Positions 1 to 7,975 of a stretch of 64,000 nt of DNA are shown in pieces. A program made the translations under genes and the position numbers. Every line of letters starts with the position of its first letter. Positions within the stretch are counted from its first letter, which is position 1. The stretch comes from Nocardia mexicana NBRC 108244 (lineage in GTDB: Bacteria; Actinomycetota; Actinomycetes; Mycobacteriales; Mycobacteriaceae). The notes beneath the pieces are model-generated. The model saw only the letters and a list, made by a program, of their open reading frames with translations. It was not told the origin of the DNA and ran no database searches. Where the stretch lies: positions 1 through 64,000 of the forward strand of contig NZ_BDBV01000050.1 of the NCBI RefSeq assembly GCF_001613165.1, in the 5' to 3' direction.

Positions 1-869
1 ACGGTGGCGGTGATGGGGACCCGCGCGGCGTGCGACAGGGCGGAGACCAGATCGGCGAGGGGGCCGTCGTCGGTGGTGTCGGCCGGGATGAGCAGCGTGC
101 CGCCGTCGATGGAGAGCAGCGACAGGGCCGTATCGCCGCAGCGGGTGGCCAGTTCCGCCTGCACACGTCGAAGTTTGCGGCGCGCAACCACTTTCGCGTC
201 CAGTATCGGATTCGACTCCTCCGGATGCGGCGGGATCGCGAGCGCGAGAACGCGATAGGTGTCGGCGATCTCGATGCCGCATTCGCGGGCCATGGTGGAG
301 GTGGGGTGTCCGCCGAGCAGTGCCGAGGTGAGGGTGTGCACGGCCGTATGGTGTTCGGAGACAACGGCTCTGAGTTCGCGGACGTAGGCCATGGAGACCG
401 CGGTGGTCATGGTGTCGAGCATTCCCACGACGCGTTCGGCGCCGCCCATCAACGCCTCGTAGTCGGAGAGGGTGATCGTCATGGTGCCGTCGCCGGTCTT
501 GCGCTGCCGCGCGGCCGTGCCGGACACCACCAGCTCCAGGCCGATCTTGAAGCCCTCGTGGATGGCGTGGTGGATGGTATCGATCGGGACGCCCTCGCGG
601 GCCCATTGCGCGGCGGCGTCTTTCAGCCGTTCGATCTTGTCGGGGATGTCCGTGCCGTCGAGCATGCTGACCGCGAACTCGAGGTTCATCCGGGTGATGG
701 TGGTGACGTCGCCGTGGATGGCGTCGCCGGGCAGCGTCCCGCACGGCGCGACATTCTCGACGAAGTGCCCGACCATCTGCCGCGACAGCGCCCACACATC
801 CTTCAGCGGCGATGAAATCGGGGCTCCGGCGATGGTGAGACCCGGTTGGGCCGAGCTGTCGGCGACCAT
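1..869 (-). CDS. PucR/CdaR-type transcriptional regulator, 3' end cut by window
   Basis: Reading from the ATG at 869 gives a protein that begins MVADSSAQPGLTIAG and stays open to the window edge, so only the first ~289 residues are present and the C-terminal HTH is missing. It is clearly paralogous to the regulator at 5694-6920. Both share the stretches LTSALLGGH / VTALLSGHG, ADTYRVLALAIPPHPEE / ADSYQVVALSIPPHPGE and RRKLRR followed by LSLLSIDGGT / LSLLSVDGGT. In this family the N-terminal part senses an unknown signal and the C-terminal HTH_30 binds DNA. The start is set by AAGGAG six bases upstream of the ATG. The target is unknown; lipase or lipid-hydrolase genes nearby are plausible but not shown. 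Confidence 0.8.
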   Translation of the reverse strand, partial: MVADSSAQPGLTIAGAPISSPLKDVWALSRQMVGHFVENVAPCGTLPGDAIHGDVTTITRMNLEFAVSMLDGTDIPDKIERLKDAAAQWAREGVPIDTIHHAIHEGFKIGLELVVSGTAARQRKTGDGTMTITLSDYEALMGGAERVVGMLDTMTTAVSMAYVRELRAVVSEHHTAVHTLTSALLGGHPTSTMARECGIEIADTYRVLALAIPPHPEESNPILDAKVVARRKLRRVQAELATRCGDTALSLLSIDGGTLLIPADTTDDGPLADLVSALSHAARVPITAT

Positions 870-1012
870 GCTGACTCCTTCCGCATCGAGTTGTCTGATG
901 CGGCGGTTAACACTAACGGCGGGTGGGTGCCGTACCTCCGGTTCGCCGACGATCTGTGCGAATGCGGAAGTCGCCTCCCGGCCGCTTGTGAGGCATCACA
1001 AGCCCGGTGTGG

Positions 1013-1234
1013 TCAGTGCCACAGGCTGCGGCAGGGCAGGGGGCGCATTCCGGGCCGCACTTTGGTATCGATGGTGACCGCCAATCCCGAATGCACTGCG
1101 GCCGCCGCGAATTCCCATGCCTCGGCGCGGGTGGCGGCATATTCGAGCACCAGTTCGTCGCCGGGGTCCGGACCGTCGAAATAGACGGTGACGCGCCTGG
1201 TCGGCGCCTCCGTGACGGTGTCGGGAGTGTACAT
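1013..1234 (-). CDS. Small protein of unknown function (73 aa)
   Basis: A 73-residue reading frame beginning MYTPDTVTEAPTRRVTVYFD with AAGGAG eight bases before the ATG. It is acidic in the middle (DGPDPGDELVLEYAATRAEAW) and has no signal peptide or membrane segment. The composition suggests a small alpha/beta fold: a beta strand, then a helix rich in Ala and Glu, then another strand. I do not recognise the family. It lies downstream of the lipase on the opposite strand and head-to-tail with the PucR-type gene, 143 bases apart, so the two could be cotranscribed. Confidence 0.6.
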   Translation of the reverse strand: MYTPDTVTEAPTRRVTVYFDGPDPGDELVLEYAATRAEAWEFAAAAVHSGLAVTIDTKVRPGMRPLPCRSLWH

Positions 1235-1427
1235 GGCCGTGCTCCTTAGATCCTGCGCCGATGCCGATATGGAGCAGGCAGCGGCGCCGAGTTCGAAGGT
1301 ACGTTCGTGTAACCGCTGTCAACAGGTTTTCGCGTGATTTCGTCTCGCAACACAGCCTCATATCCGGAGCGCTTGTGAGTTGTCAGGACATGACCCCCCG
1401 AGAGGAAGTCGGAAACGAGTCCTATTA

Positions 1428-2651
1428 ATGTTTACGGCCATGGGGAACAACGCATTCCGGCGTGCGCTGGGCGCCTGCGCCGGCAGCTTGCTCTTGCTGG
1501 CGGGCGCGGTCGGGGCCGCGTCCGCGCAGCCTATTCTTCCGGCGGCGGATCCGGATCCGTTCTACGGCGCTCCGGCCGACGTCGCCGAGCACGAGCCGGG
1601 CGACGTGCTCGGTATCCGGGCGCTGCCGCCGCTGCTGATCTTCCCGGATACCGACGTGTGGCTGGTCAAGTTCCGGTCCACGAATTCGGAGGGGAAGCCG
1701 ATCGCGGCGACGACCACCGTGCTCTCGCCGCGCAACCGGGCGACGGACGGTCCGCTGCTGTCGTACCAGACCATCATCAACGGGCTCGGCACCGAATGCT
1801 CGATCTCGCACACCCTCTACACCAGCGATCCCAATCTGATGGTGCGCGAGGCGCCCGCCTACAACGTGGTGCTGCAGCGCGGCTGGAGCATCGCGCTGCC
1901 CGATCATCTCGGACCCCAATTCGCCTACGGCGCCGCCAAATTGGGCGGTCAGATCACCCTGGACGGGATCCGCGCCGCGCAGCAGGTCAAGCAGCTGCGG
2001 CTGGAACACAGCCCCGTCACGATGGCCGGGTACTCCGGCGGCGGGATGGCGACGGCCTGGGCGGCGGCGCTCGCGCCCACCTACGCGCCGGAGCTGCGCA
2101 TCGCAGGCGCCGCGGCGGGTGGCGTGCCGATGAACCTGGTGAAGATGCTGGAGGGGCTCGGCTACGGGTCGCATCCGGTGTTCGGCCTGGCCTTCGCCGC
2201 CGGTCTCGGCCTGGAGCGCGAATACCCGGACCGGTTCCCGATCTCGGAGCAGCTCAACGACCAGGGCATGACGATGGGCCGCCGGATCGCCAACGGCTGC
2301 ACCAACGATCTGCTCGCCGCGGGCGCCGGGCGCGGTGCGCTCGATTTCGCGAAGTCCACCAAGATGACCGAGGATCCCGACGCCCGCAAGGTGATCGAGG
2401 AGAACAGCCTCGAGCTGCATGACGGTGTGCCGAATATGCCGGTGTTCGAATGGCATTCGCCGATCGACGGGCTGGTGCCGATCGACGCGATCGTGAACAC
2501 GAACCGGCGCTGGTGCGCGGCCGGGGTGCGGCTGCAGTCCGAGGCGATCCCGGTGCCCGACCACCTGACCGCCGCGGTCCTCGGACTGCCGCAGGTCATG
2601 ACCTGGCTGGACGCCCGGATGCGCGGCGAGCCCGCCCCGAGCAACTGCTGA
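1428..2651 (+). CDS. Secreted lipase, LIP family (PF03583-type)
   Basis: The protein has a signal peptide (cluster LLLLAGAVGAASA, likely cleaved just before QPILPAADP) and an alpha/beta-hydrolase body typical of actinobacterial secretory lipases. The nucleophile elbow is GYSGGG. The likely acid is the Asp in WHSPIDGLVPI and the likely His is in VPDHLTAAVLG. Four Cys suggest disulfides, as expected of an exported enzyme. Expected activity is hydrolysis of acylglycerols or other esters outside the cell. ATG 1428 is preferred; ATG 1440 gives a shorter n-region and lacks a better ribosome site. A related LIP protein lies at 3837-5279. A perfect GC hairpin follows the stop. Confidence 0.88.
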   Translation: MFTAMGNNAFRRALGACAGSLLLLAGAVGAASAQPILPAADPDPFYGAPADVAEHEPGDVLGIRALPPLLIFPDTDVWLVKFRSTNSEGKPIAATTTVLSPRNRATDGPLLSYQTIINGLGTECSISHTLYTSDPNLMVREAPAYNVVLQRGWSIALPDHLGPQFAYGAAKLGGQITLDGIRAAQQVKQLRLEHSPVTMAGYSGGGMATAWAAALAPTYAPELRIAGAAAGGVPMNLVKMLEGLGYGSHPVFGLAFAAGLGLEREYPDRFPISEQLNDQGMTMGRRIANGCTNDLLAAGAGRGALDFAKSTKMTEDPDARKVIEENSLELHDGVPNMPVFEWHSPIDGLVPIDAIVNTNRRWCAAGVRLQSEAIPVPDHLTAAVLGLPQVMTWLDARMRGEPAPSNC

Positions 2652-2664
2652 GGGACGTGTTGTC

Positions 2665-2694
2665 GGGCCGGGATCCAGCAGTGGATCCCGGCCC
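2665..2694. terminator. Bidirectional hairpin terminator
   Basis: Perfect 12-bp inverted repeat (GGGCCGGGATCC, loop AGCAGT, GGATCCCGGCCC) 14 bases after the lipase stop and 56 bases past the stop of the convergent SDR gene. There is no T-tract, as is common for actinobacterial hairpin terminators. Confidence 0.7.
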
Positions 2695-2749
2695 ACGGGG
2701 CATTCCGCAATGGCGGTGACGTCTCAGCGGGCCGTGGTGACGGCGCTGG

Positions 2750-3403
2750 TCAGATAGCCGCGACCGCCTGCGTGATCTCGGTATCCCCGGAGACCAGCTC
2801 CAGCGTCTTGCCGAAAGTGCCCGGCGCGCCGAGCGTTTCGGCGAGGACGGCGGCAACGTCCGCGCGCGGGATCGAGCCGTAGTCGCCCGGGGCCTCCACG
2901 AGAGTGACCCGGCCCGTGCCGGACTCGTCGGTGAGACGGCCGGGGCGGACGATGGTCCAGTCGAGGTCGCGGCCGCGCAGATCGTCCTCGGCCTGGGTCT
3001 TGGCGTCGATGTAGGCGGCCCACACCTCGTCGCGGCCGGGCGCCGGGGGCTTGCCCGCGCCCATGGTGGAGATCTGGACGAACCGCGCGGCCTTCGCCTG
3101 CTGCGCCGCCTCCGCCAGCAGTACCGAGCCGTCCCGGTCGACGGTGTACTTGCGGGCCGCGGTGCTGCCCGGCCCGGCCCCGGCGGCGAAGAGTACGGCG
3201 TCGGCACCGTCGAGCACGGCCGCCACCTCGGCGGCGGCGGAGTTCTCCAGGTCCAGCACGACCGGCCGCGCACCGGTCGCGGCGACCTCGTCGGCATGGG
3301 CGGGATTGCGGATCAGGCTGGTCACCTCGTCGCCGCGCCGGGCGAGGAGTTCCGCCAGCAGTACCGAGATCTTGCCGTGTCCGCCCGCGATGACGATGCG
3401 CAT
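2750..3403 (-). CDS. NAD(P)-binding atypical short-chain dehydrogenase (SDR_a5-like)
   Basis: 217 residues beginning MRIVIAGGHGKISVLLAELL, a Rossmann start with the GGHGKI nucleotide-binding loop. This is followed by VVLDLEN (adenine-side acidic residue), DAVLFAAGAG and DWTIVRPGRLTDE. This is the NmrA/HSCARG-like class of NAD(P)-binding proteins that often act as redox sensors or small reductases rather than classical Tyr-Lys SDRs. The start ATG 3403 has GGAGG immediately upstream. It converges on the LIP lipase across a shared terminator. The substrate cannot be told from sequence. Confidence 0.82.
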   Translation of the reverse strand: MRIVIAGGHGKISVLLAELLARRGDEVTSLIRNPAHADEVAATGARPVVLDLENSAAAEVAAVLDGADAVLFAAGAGPGSTAARKYTVDRDGSVLLAEAAQQAKAARFVQISTMGAGKPPAPGRDEVWAAYIDAKTQAEDDLRGRDLDWTIVRPGRLTDESGTGRVTLVEAPGDYGSIPRADVAAVLAETLGAPGTFGKTLELVSGDTEITQAVAAI

Positions 3404-3836
3404 GGCCCTCCGTTCGGTTGGTCCGGGTGGTCCGCAGCGGTGAGCTGCGGTGATCCTTACGCACAGCAATCCTACGGACCCGTCCATTCCCGGACAGGCA
3501 GGCGGCGGATCGGGGCTCGAACCGCGGACGGTAGGTGGCGGATCGCGGCTCGTAGCGCACCGGAGAGACCCGGGACCGAACTTCGGAGCAGCATGGATAC
3601 GCGATCGGGGGCCTCTGTCGGCGATTCCGCCGGGGGCACAAGGGAATCCGGACCGACATCCCGTGGCACGGCGTCCGGTATCGAACCGGACTCGTGATGC
3701 GCACGAAACGGACAAAACACGGTGTCGGACGATGCCGCGCCGGTAACCTCGAATGACTCGACCCGGCGGGCCCGGGAGTCTTGGGGCCGGACCCGTATGG
3801 CGGCGGTCGGGTGCGAGCTCACAGTGGGGGTGAGTC
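3404..3836. other. Intergenic region, no supported gene
   Basis: 433 bases between the divergent SDR and second LIP genes. Open frames here lack ribosome sites and family-like composition. A weak direct repeat is visible: GGCGGATCGGGGCTCG at 3504-3519 and GGCGGATCGCGGCTCG at 3537-3552, one mismatch, 33-base period. Promoters for both flanking genes must lie here, but none stands out. Confidence 0.5.
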
Positions 3837-5279
3837 ATGCGTGGCTGGCGCGTCCTCGTGACCGGGATGCTGATCGTGTGCGGGCCGACGGCGGTCGTGG
3901 CGCAGGGGCAGCCACCGGTGCCCGGTCCGGTAATTCCCGGCCTTCCGGTGCCACCGGCGATGCCGCAGCCGAATGTGCCCGCGGCACCGTCTGTTTCGCT
4001 TCCGGACAGCCTCGACCTGCCCGATCTGCAAGAGTGGATCAACGCGGTGGTCCCGCCGCCCCCGATCGTCGCGCCGTCGATGCCCGCGGTATCCGGGGCG
4101 CAGGACCTGCCACCGGACCTGGCGCGGTTGCAGCAGGCGGTGATGCCCTCGGCCGTCGGCGATCCGGTGTTCGACGTCTGGCCCGCGAACCTCGCGGAGT
4201 ACGCGCCGGGGGACGTGATCGAGTTCCGCGACGTCACCGCCACCGCGCAACCGCTGATGGTGGTTCCGGTGCGGCAGGTGCTGCAGCTGAAGTACCGCAC
4301 CACCGACGCCCACGGCGCCCCCTCGTACGCGACGGCGTCGCTGGCGATCCCGGCCGCGGCGTGGGCGGGTCCCGGGTCCCGCCCGGTGCTGGTGAACAAC
4401 CTGCCGATCGATGCGCTCGGCCGCGAATGCACGGCGGGCTACACACTGGCGCATGGGTATTCGTTCGACGCCAGCACCACCGACTTCATCCCGCCGACGA
4501 CCCAGCTGGGGCTGCTGCGCGGCTACTCCGTGCTGATCCCCGACCACGAGGGCCCGCGCATGGCCTATGCCGAACCGTTCGTGGCCGGGCACGCCGTGCT
4601 GGATTCCATTCGCGCCGTGCGCAATCAGCTGCCCGCCGAGTACGGCGACAGCCACTACGCCATGCACGGGTACTCCGGCGGTGCGATCGCCACGCGCGGT
4701 GCCGTCGCGCTGATCGACTCCTACGCACCGGAACTCGGGGCGGTGATCACGGGTGCGGCGCTCGGCGGCGTCCCGGCCGACTACGAGCTGCTCGGGCGCA
4801 GCATGAACGGCAATCTCGCGTCCGGCATATTCCTCGCCGCCACCTTCGGCGTCGCCCGCGAACGCCCGGAGATGCTGGCGCGGATGAACAATCTCGCCCG
4901 CTGGGCGGCCACCTCACCGCTGAAGGACACGTGCGCGGGAGTGTTCGCGCTGCCGGGCGTGCTGATGCTGCCGATCGACCTGGCCTCGGACATCCCCGAT
5001 CCGCTGCGCAGCGACGTCGCCGCCGAGATCTACGAGGTGACGCGCATGCGCGGCATGAAATCGGCGGTGCCGCTGTACATCTACAACGGCGAGCAGGAAT
5101 GGTGGATCCCCGCCGAGGGCGCCCGCAACCTGTACCGGGAGCAGTGCGACCTGGGTGTGCCCGCGGTGTATCGCAGCGTTCTGGGTGAGCACATTCTCGC
5201 GGCGGGACTGGGTTATCCGGAGGTGTTGCACTGGGTGGACCAGCGATTGCAGGGGATTCCGGCGCCCGACGAGTGCTGA
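3837..5279 (+). CDS. Secreted LIP-family lipase with Pro-rich N-terminal extension
   Basis: 480 residues: a signal peptide ending near TAVVAQG, then ~80 residues very rich in proline (for example PPVPGPVIPGLPVPPAMPQP), then a LIP-type alpha/beta hydrolase. The nucleophile motif is GYSGGA. The expected His is in LGEHILAAGLGYPE. At the position where the paralogue at 1428-2651 has DGLVP, this protein has EQEWWIP, so the usual Asp appears replaced by Glu or displaced. The Pro-rich stretch probably spans or tethers to the envelope. Start ATG 3837 follows GGGGGTGAG. The gene stands alone. Confidence 0.85.
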   Translation: MRGWRVLVTGMLIVCGPTAVVAQGQPPVPGPVIPGLPVPPAMPQPNVPAAPSVSLPDSLDLPDLQEWINAVVPPPPIVAPSMPAVSGAQDLPPDLARLQQAVMPSAVGDPVFDVWPANLAEYAPGDVIEFRDVTATAQPLMVVPVRQVLQLKYRTTDAHGAPSYATASLAIPAAAWAGPGSRPVLVNNLPIDALGRECTAGYTLAHGYSFDASTTDFIPPTTQLGLLRGYSVLIPDHEGPRMAYAEPFVAGHAVLDSIRAVRNQLPAEYGDSHYAMHGYSGGAIATRGAVALIDSYAPELGAVITGAALGGVPADYELLGRSMNGNLASGIFLAATFGVARERPEMLARMNNLARWAATSPLKDTCAGVFALPGVLMLPIDLASDIPDPLRSDVAAEIYEVTRMRGMKSAVPLYIYNGEQEWWIPAEGARNLYREQCDLGVPAVYRSVLGEHILAAGLGYPEVLHWVDQRLQGIPAPDEC

Positions 5280-5693
5280 TTTCTCTGTCAATTCCCCGGC
5301 GCGAATTTGTGTGCCGCCCCTAGGGTTCCGGCCCGCCCTTGATGAATCGTCATCGGATTTGCGCTGTTTCGCGCTCGTGGCGATTCCGTAGCCGTACCGT
5401 GATGTGACGCGGCGCCGGTGTTTGCGCGGTCGGCGCCGCGTCTGGCATCGGCGCGCCGCACCTCGAGCAGGAAAGGAGGCGCCGGTTCGGTAGCCGGGTC
5501 AGCCACCGCCGGGCGGTGCCCCGAGAACAATCAACCCGCCCGCCGGCGCACCGCCGTACCGCGGCATGTGGACTACCAACCCCCTCCGTTGCGCGGTGCG
5601 TGTGCGCTGCAGTGGATCCACCCGCCGGGCGCGACCTCACCCCTGGCGCCCGGCGGGTACACACCCCGCGGTCACGACCTTTGGAGCGACCCG
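5280..5693. other. Intergenic region upstream of PucR-type regulator
   Basis: 414 bases with no supported gene. It carries the 12-bp inverted repeat at 5621-5657 described separately. No convincing terminator follows the LIP stop at 5279. Confidence 0.5.
5621..5657. promoter_or_regulatory. Perfect 12-bp inverted repeat before PucR-type gene
   Basis: Arms CCCGCCGGGCGC (5621-5632) and GCGCCCGGCGGG (5646-5657) with a 13-base loop, 36 bases before the ATG at 5694. It may be an operator, an attenuator-like leader hairpin or a terminator of upstream transcription. Its core arms (CCCGCCGGG / CCCGGCGGG) recur at 9352-9392. Confidence 0.5.
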
Positions 5694-6920
5694 ATGACAT
5701 CATCCGCACCGGTCCTGAGTTCGCCGGGCGTGCGTCCGGCCGAGGAGCCCGCGAGACCGAGCGATCTGTCCGCACGACTGGCCGAGTACTTCCTTCGCGA
5801 ACGCCCCGCGCCCGACTCGCGGGGGAGCGGCGCCGACTTGACCGCGGGCGTGCGCGACTGCCTGGCACTGGCGCTGGGCGTGCTGTCCGCACCCGGTCCG
5901 CAGGACGCGGCGCGACTGTCGGAACTGGTCGGCCGGGCGGCCGCGTGGGCCCGCGAGGGCATCGACCTGGACACCGTGCTGCGGACCTATCACGAGACGG
6001 TGCGGCGCGGTTTCGACCATGTCGCCGCCGAACAGCGCTGCGGCCCGGCCGAATTGCTGTCCGGCACCGAGCAGGTGCTGCGGCTGCTGGAGACGGTCAC
6101 GGTCGCGACCTCCTCGGCCTACCTCGACGAGCACCGGCTGGCCGCCCGCCATCACCAAACGGCCGCACAGACTCTCGTGACGGCGCTGCTGAGCGGCCAC
6201 GGCCGCGAGGCGCTCGAGCGCCGCACCGGCATCACGGTCGCGGACAGCTATCAGGTGGTGGCGCTGTCGATTCCGCCGCATCCCGGCGAGCGGGACCCCC
6301 GGTTGAACGTGGAGGGCGTGGCCCGCCGCAAGCTGCGGCGACTGCAGAGCGCGCTGGCGCCGGTCCTGGGATCGCGGGCGCTGTCGCTGCTGTCGGTGGA
6401 CGGCGGCACGATTCTGGTGCCGGTGGAGGATTCGCCCGCGCTCACCGGCGGGCTCGCGATGACCGCCGACACCCTCGACGTGCTGTCGGCCGCGGCCTCG
6501 GTGCCGCTCACCGCCACCGTGGTGGCAGGCGCCACCGAATCCATTCCCGACCTCGCCGAGCAGGCCGGTGAACTGCTGGAACTGGTGCGCACGCTGGGCC
6601 GCCCGCCCGGCCTGTACCGGATGGCCGACGTCGCGGTGGAATTCCAGATGACCCGGCCCGGCCCGGCGCGCGAGCATCTCGCGGCGGCGCTGCAGCCGCT
6701 GGCGGCGCACCCCGAACTGCTGGAAACGCTGCGGGCCTTCCTCGACTCCGGGCTCGACCGCCGGGCCACCGCGCGGCAGCTGGGCATTCACCCCAACAGC
6801 GTGTCGCACCGGCAGCGGCGCATAGAGCGGCTGGCCGGATTCGATCTGTCGCATCCGGAGGGCATCTCCCGCGCCAGCCTCGCCCTGCTGGCCTTCGAAC
6901 TCGCGACCGTCACCGGCTGA
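5694..6920 (+). CDS. PucR/CdaR-type transcriptional regulator
   Basis: 408 residues. The N-terminal ~170 residues are helical (LAEYFLRERP, AAAWAREGIDLDTVLRTYHETVRRGFDHV). The middle is a GGDEF-like CdaR domain (TVADSYQVVALSIPPHPGE...LSLLSVDGGTILVPVED). The C-terminal PucR HTH_30 is AFLDSGLDRRATARQLGIHP followed by NSVSHRQRRIERL. Start ATG 5694 has GGAG nine bases upstream. This family regulates catabolic genes in actinobacteria, usually by binding a small molecule. Its partial paralogue sits at 1-869, so the two regulators bracket the first two lipases. Confidence 0.85.
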   Translation: MTSSAPVLSSPGVRPAEEPARPSDLSARLAEYFLRERPAPDSRGSGADLTAGVRDCLALALGVLSAPGPQDAARLSELVGRAAAWAREGIDLDTVLRTYHETVRRGFDHVAAEQRCGPAELLSGTEQVLRLLETVTVATSSAYLDEHRLAARHHQTAAQTLVTALLSGHGREALERRTGITVADSYQVVALSIPPHPGERDPRLNVEGVARRKLRRLQSALAPVLGSRALSLLSVDGGTILVPVEDSPALTGGLAMTADTLDVLSAAASVPLTATVVAGATESIPDLAEQAGELLELVRTLGRPPGLYRMADVAVEFQMTRPGPAREHLAAALQPLAAHPELLETLRAFLDSGLDRRATARQLGIHPNSVSHRQRRIERLAGFDLSHPEGISRASLALLAFELATVTG

Positions 6921-6932
6921 GCCGTTGCCCGA

Positions 6933-6967
6933 GTGCCGGCAGCGGACGACCGCTTCGCCGCCGGCAC
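6933..6967. terminator. Nested hairpin between convergent genes
   Basis: Outer arms GTGCCGGC (6933-6940) and GCCGGCAC (6960-6967), with an inner AGCGG-ACGA-CCGCT hairpin. It lies between the stops at 6920 (+) and 6980 (-). Confidence 0.55.
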
Positions 6968-6979
6968 CGGCGCGGCGGG

Positions 6980-7609
6980 TTACGCCGCGGGACCGAACGG
7001 AGCGAGCAGCAACGGCGGCAGGCCGTCCGGTGTGAGGGTGCCGATCACCGGAATGCCCGCATCGGCGAAAATCCCGGTGGCCCTGGGCATATGGTCGGCG
7101 GAGGTGACCAGCACCGCATCCCCGGTGCCGATCGCCCGCATCAGCACCGCGGAATTGGCGGCGTTCTCGCGGGTGTCCGCGGCGGCCGGTTCGACGTGGA
7201 TGCGTTCGGGAGCGATGCCGCGCTCGATCAGCCAGCGGGCCATGGCGTCCGCCTCGGTGACGCCGCCGCGCGGATTGCCGCCCGTCACGATGACCGGCGA
7301 CTGCGGCGAGATGACGGCCTGGACGAATCCGGCCTCCAGCCGCTGGACCAGCTCCGGCCGCATGCGGCCGTCGGGCTCCAGGCCGTAGCCGAGCACCACG
7401 ATGGCGGTGCCGGGCCCGCGCGGGGTGGGCAGCGGCTGACCGGGCTGGCCGGTCGCGGCCGCTCCGAGCTGACCGATCAGGGCGCCGATCGCGTCGGAGA
7501 GCGGATCGCCCAGGGCGGCAGGGGCATTCAGCAGCATCCCGGCCGCGACGACGGTGCCGGCGAGGATTCGGGTGCAGGATCGCAACAGTGGGATCGTATG
7601 GTGCGGCAT
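6980..7609 (-). CDS. Exported YdcF/DUF218-family protein
   Basis: 209 residues with a signal peptide (ILAGTVVAAGMLLNAPAALGDP). The DUF218 core follows: AIVVLGYGLEPDGRMRPELV, PVIVTGGNPRGGVTEADAM, WLIERGIAPERI, ADTRENAANS and VLVTSADHMPRA, all at the expected spacing. Relatives include E. coli YdcF, which binds S-adenosylmethionine, and SanA-type envelope proteins; the reaction is not established. ATG 7609 with GGAG upstream is chosen over a 39-residue longer frame because it places the signal peptide at the N-terminus. Confidence 0.85.
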   Translation of the reverse strand: MPHHTIPLLRSCTRILAGTVVAAGMLLNAPAALGDPLSDAIGALIGQLGAAATGQPGQPLPTPRGPGTAIVVLGYGLEPDGRMRPELVQRLEAGFVQAVISPQSPVIVTGGNPRGGVTEADAMARWLIERGIAPERIHVEPAAADTRENAANSAVLMRAIGTGDAVLVTSADHMPRATGIFADAGIPVIGTLTPDGLPPLLLAPFGPAA

Positions 7610-7903
7610 CGGAGACTCCGTGATCAGAACGGCCGGCGTCGGCGGGGTGGAGCGGGAGTAATGCAGGAATGATGCACCTCGCCGCCGTAATTGGATCGTG
7701 ATAGGTTGCAGTGCTGGAGAATTCACCGTGCCGATCGCTCGGAATTGTGCTGGCGACAGCCGAATATCGCGTGACTTCCCGCGCCTCGCAAATACCGGGT
7801 TTGTGTACTTTCACTGCGGTCCGGTGCGCCGCTCGTGAGGTTTCGAAGAGCCTGCGGCAGTTCGTATCCAGTGCCTGATTACCGGACCTAGCGTGTGAAC
7901 GCG

Positions 7904-7941
7904 GTTCCGGCCGGACGGAATATCCCGTCCGGCACCGGAAC
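7904..7941. promoter_or_regulatory. Long hairpin in the leader of the class-2 lipase
   Basis: GTTCCGG plus CCGGACGG pair with CCGTCCGG plus CCGGAAC around a loop AATATC. A two-base bulge (CA, 7933-7934) gives a 15-bp stem. It ends 34 bases before the lipase ATG at 7976, so it could be an operator or an RNA leader structure. Confidence 0.5.
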
Positions 7942-7975
7942 TGGAGAACGCTGTGGTTCTGCAGGAAGGCATGGA

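Noticed and set aside
3504..3530. GGTTCGAGC on the minus strand, like a tRNA T-loop
   Set aside because: The flanking five-base stems do not pair and no anticodon or acceptor arm can be drawn.
3472..3822. 116-residue open frame on the minus strand in the gap before the second LIP gene
   Set aside because: No ribosome site, Arg/Ser/Pro-rich composition typical of chance frames in GC-rich DNA, and it covers the likely promoter.
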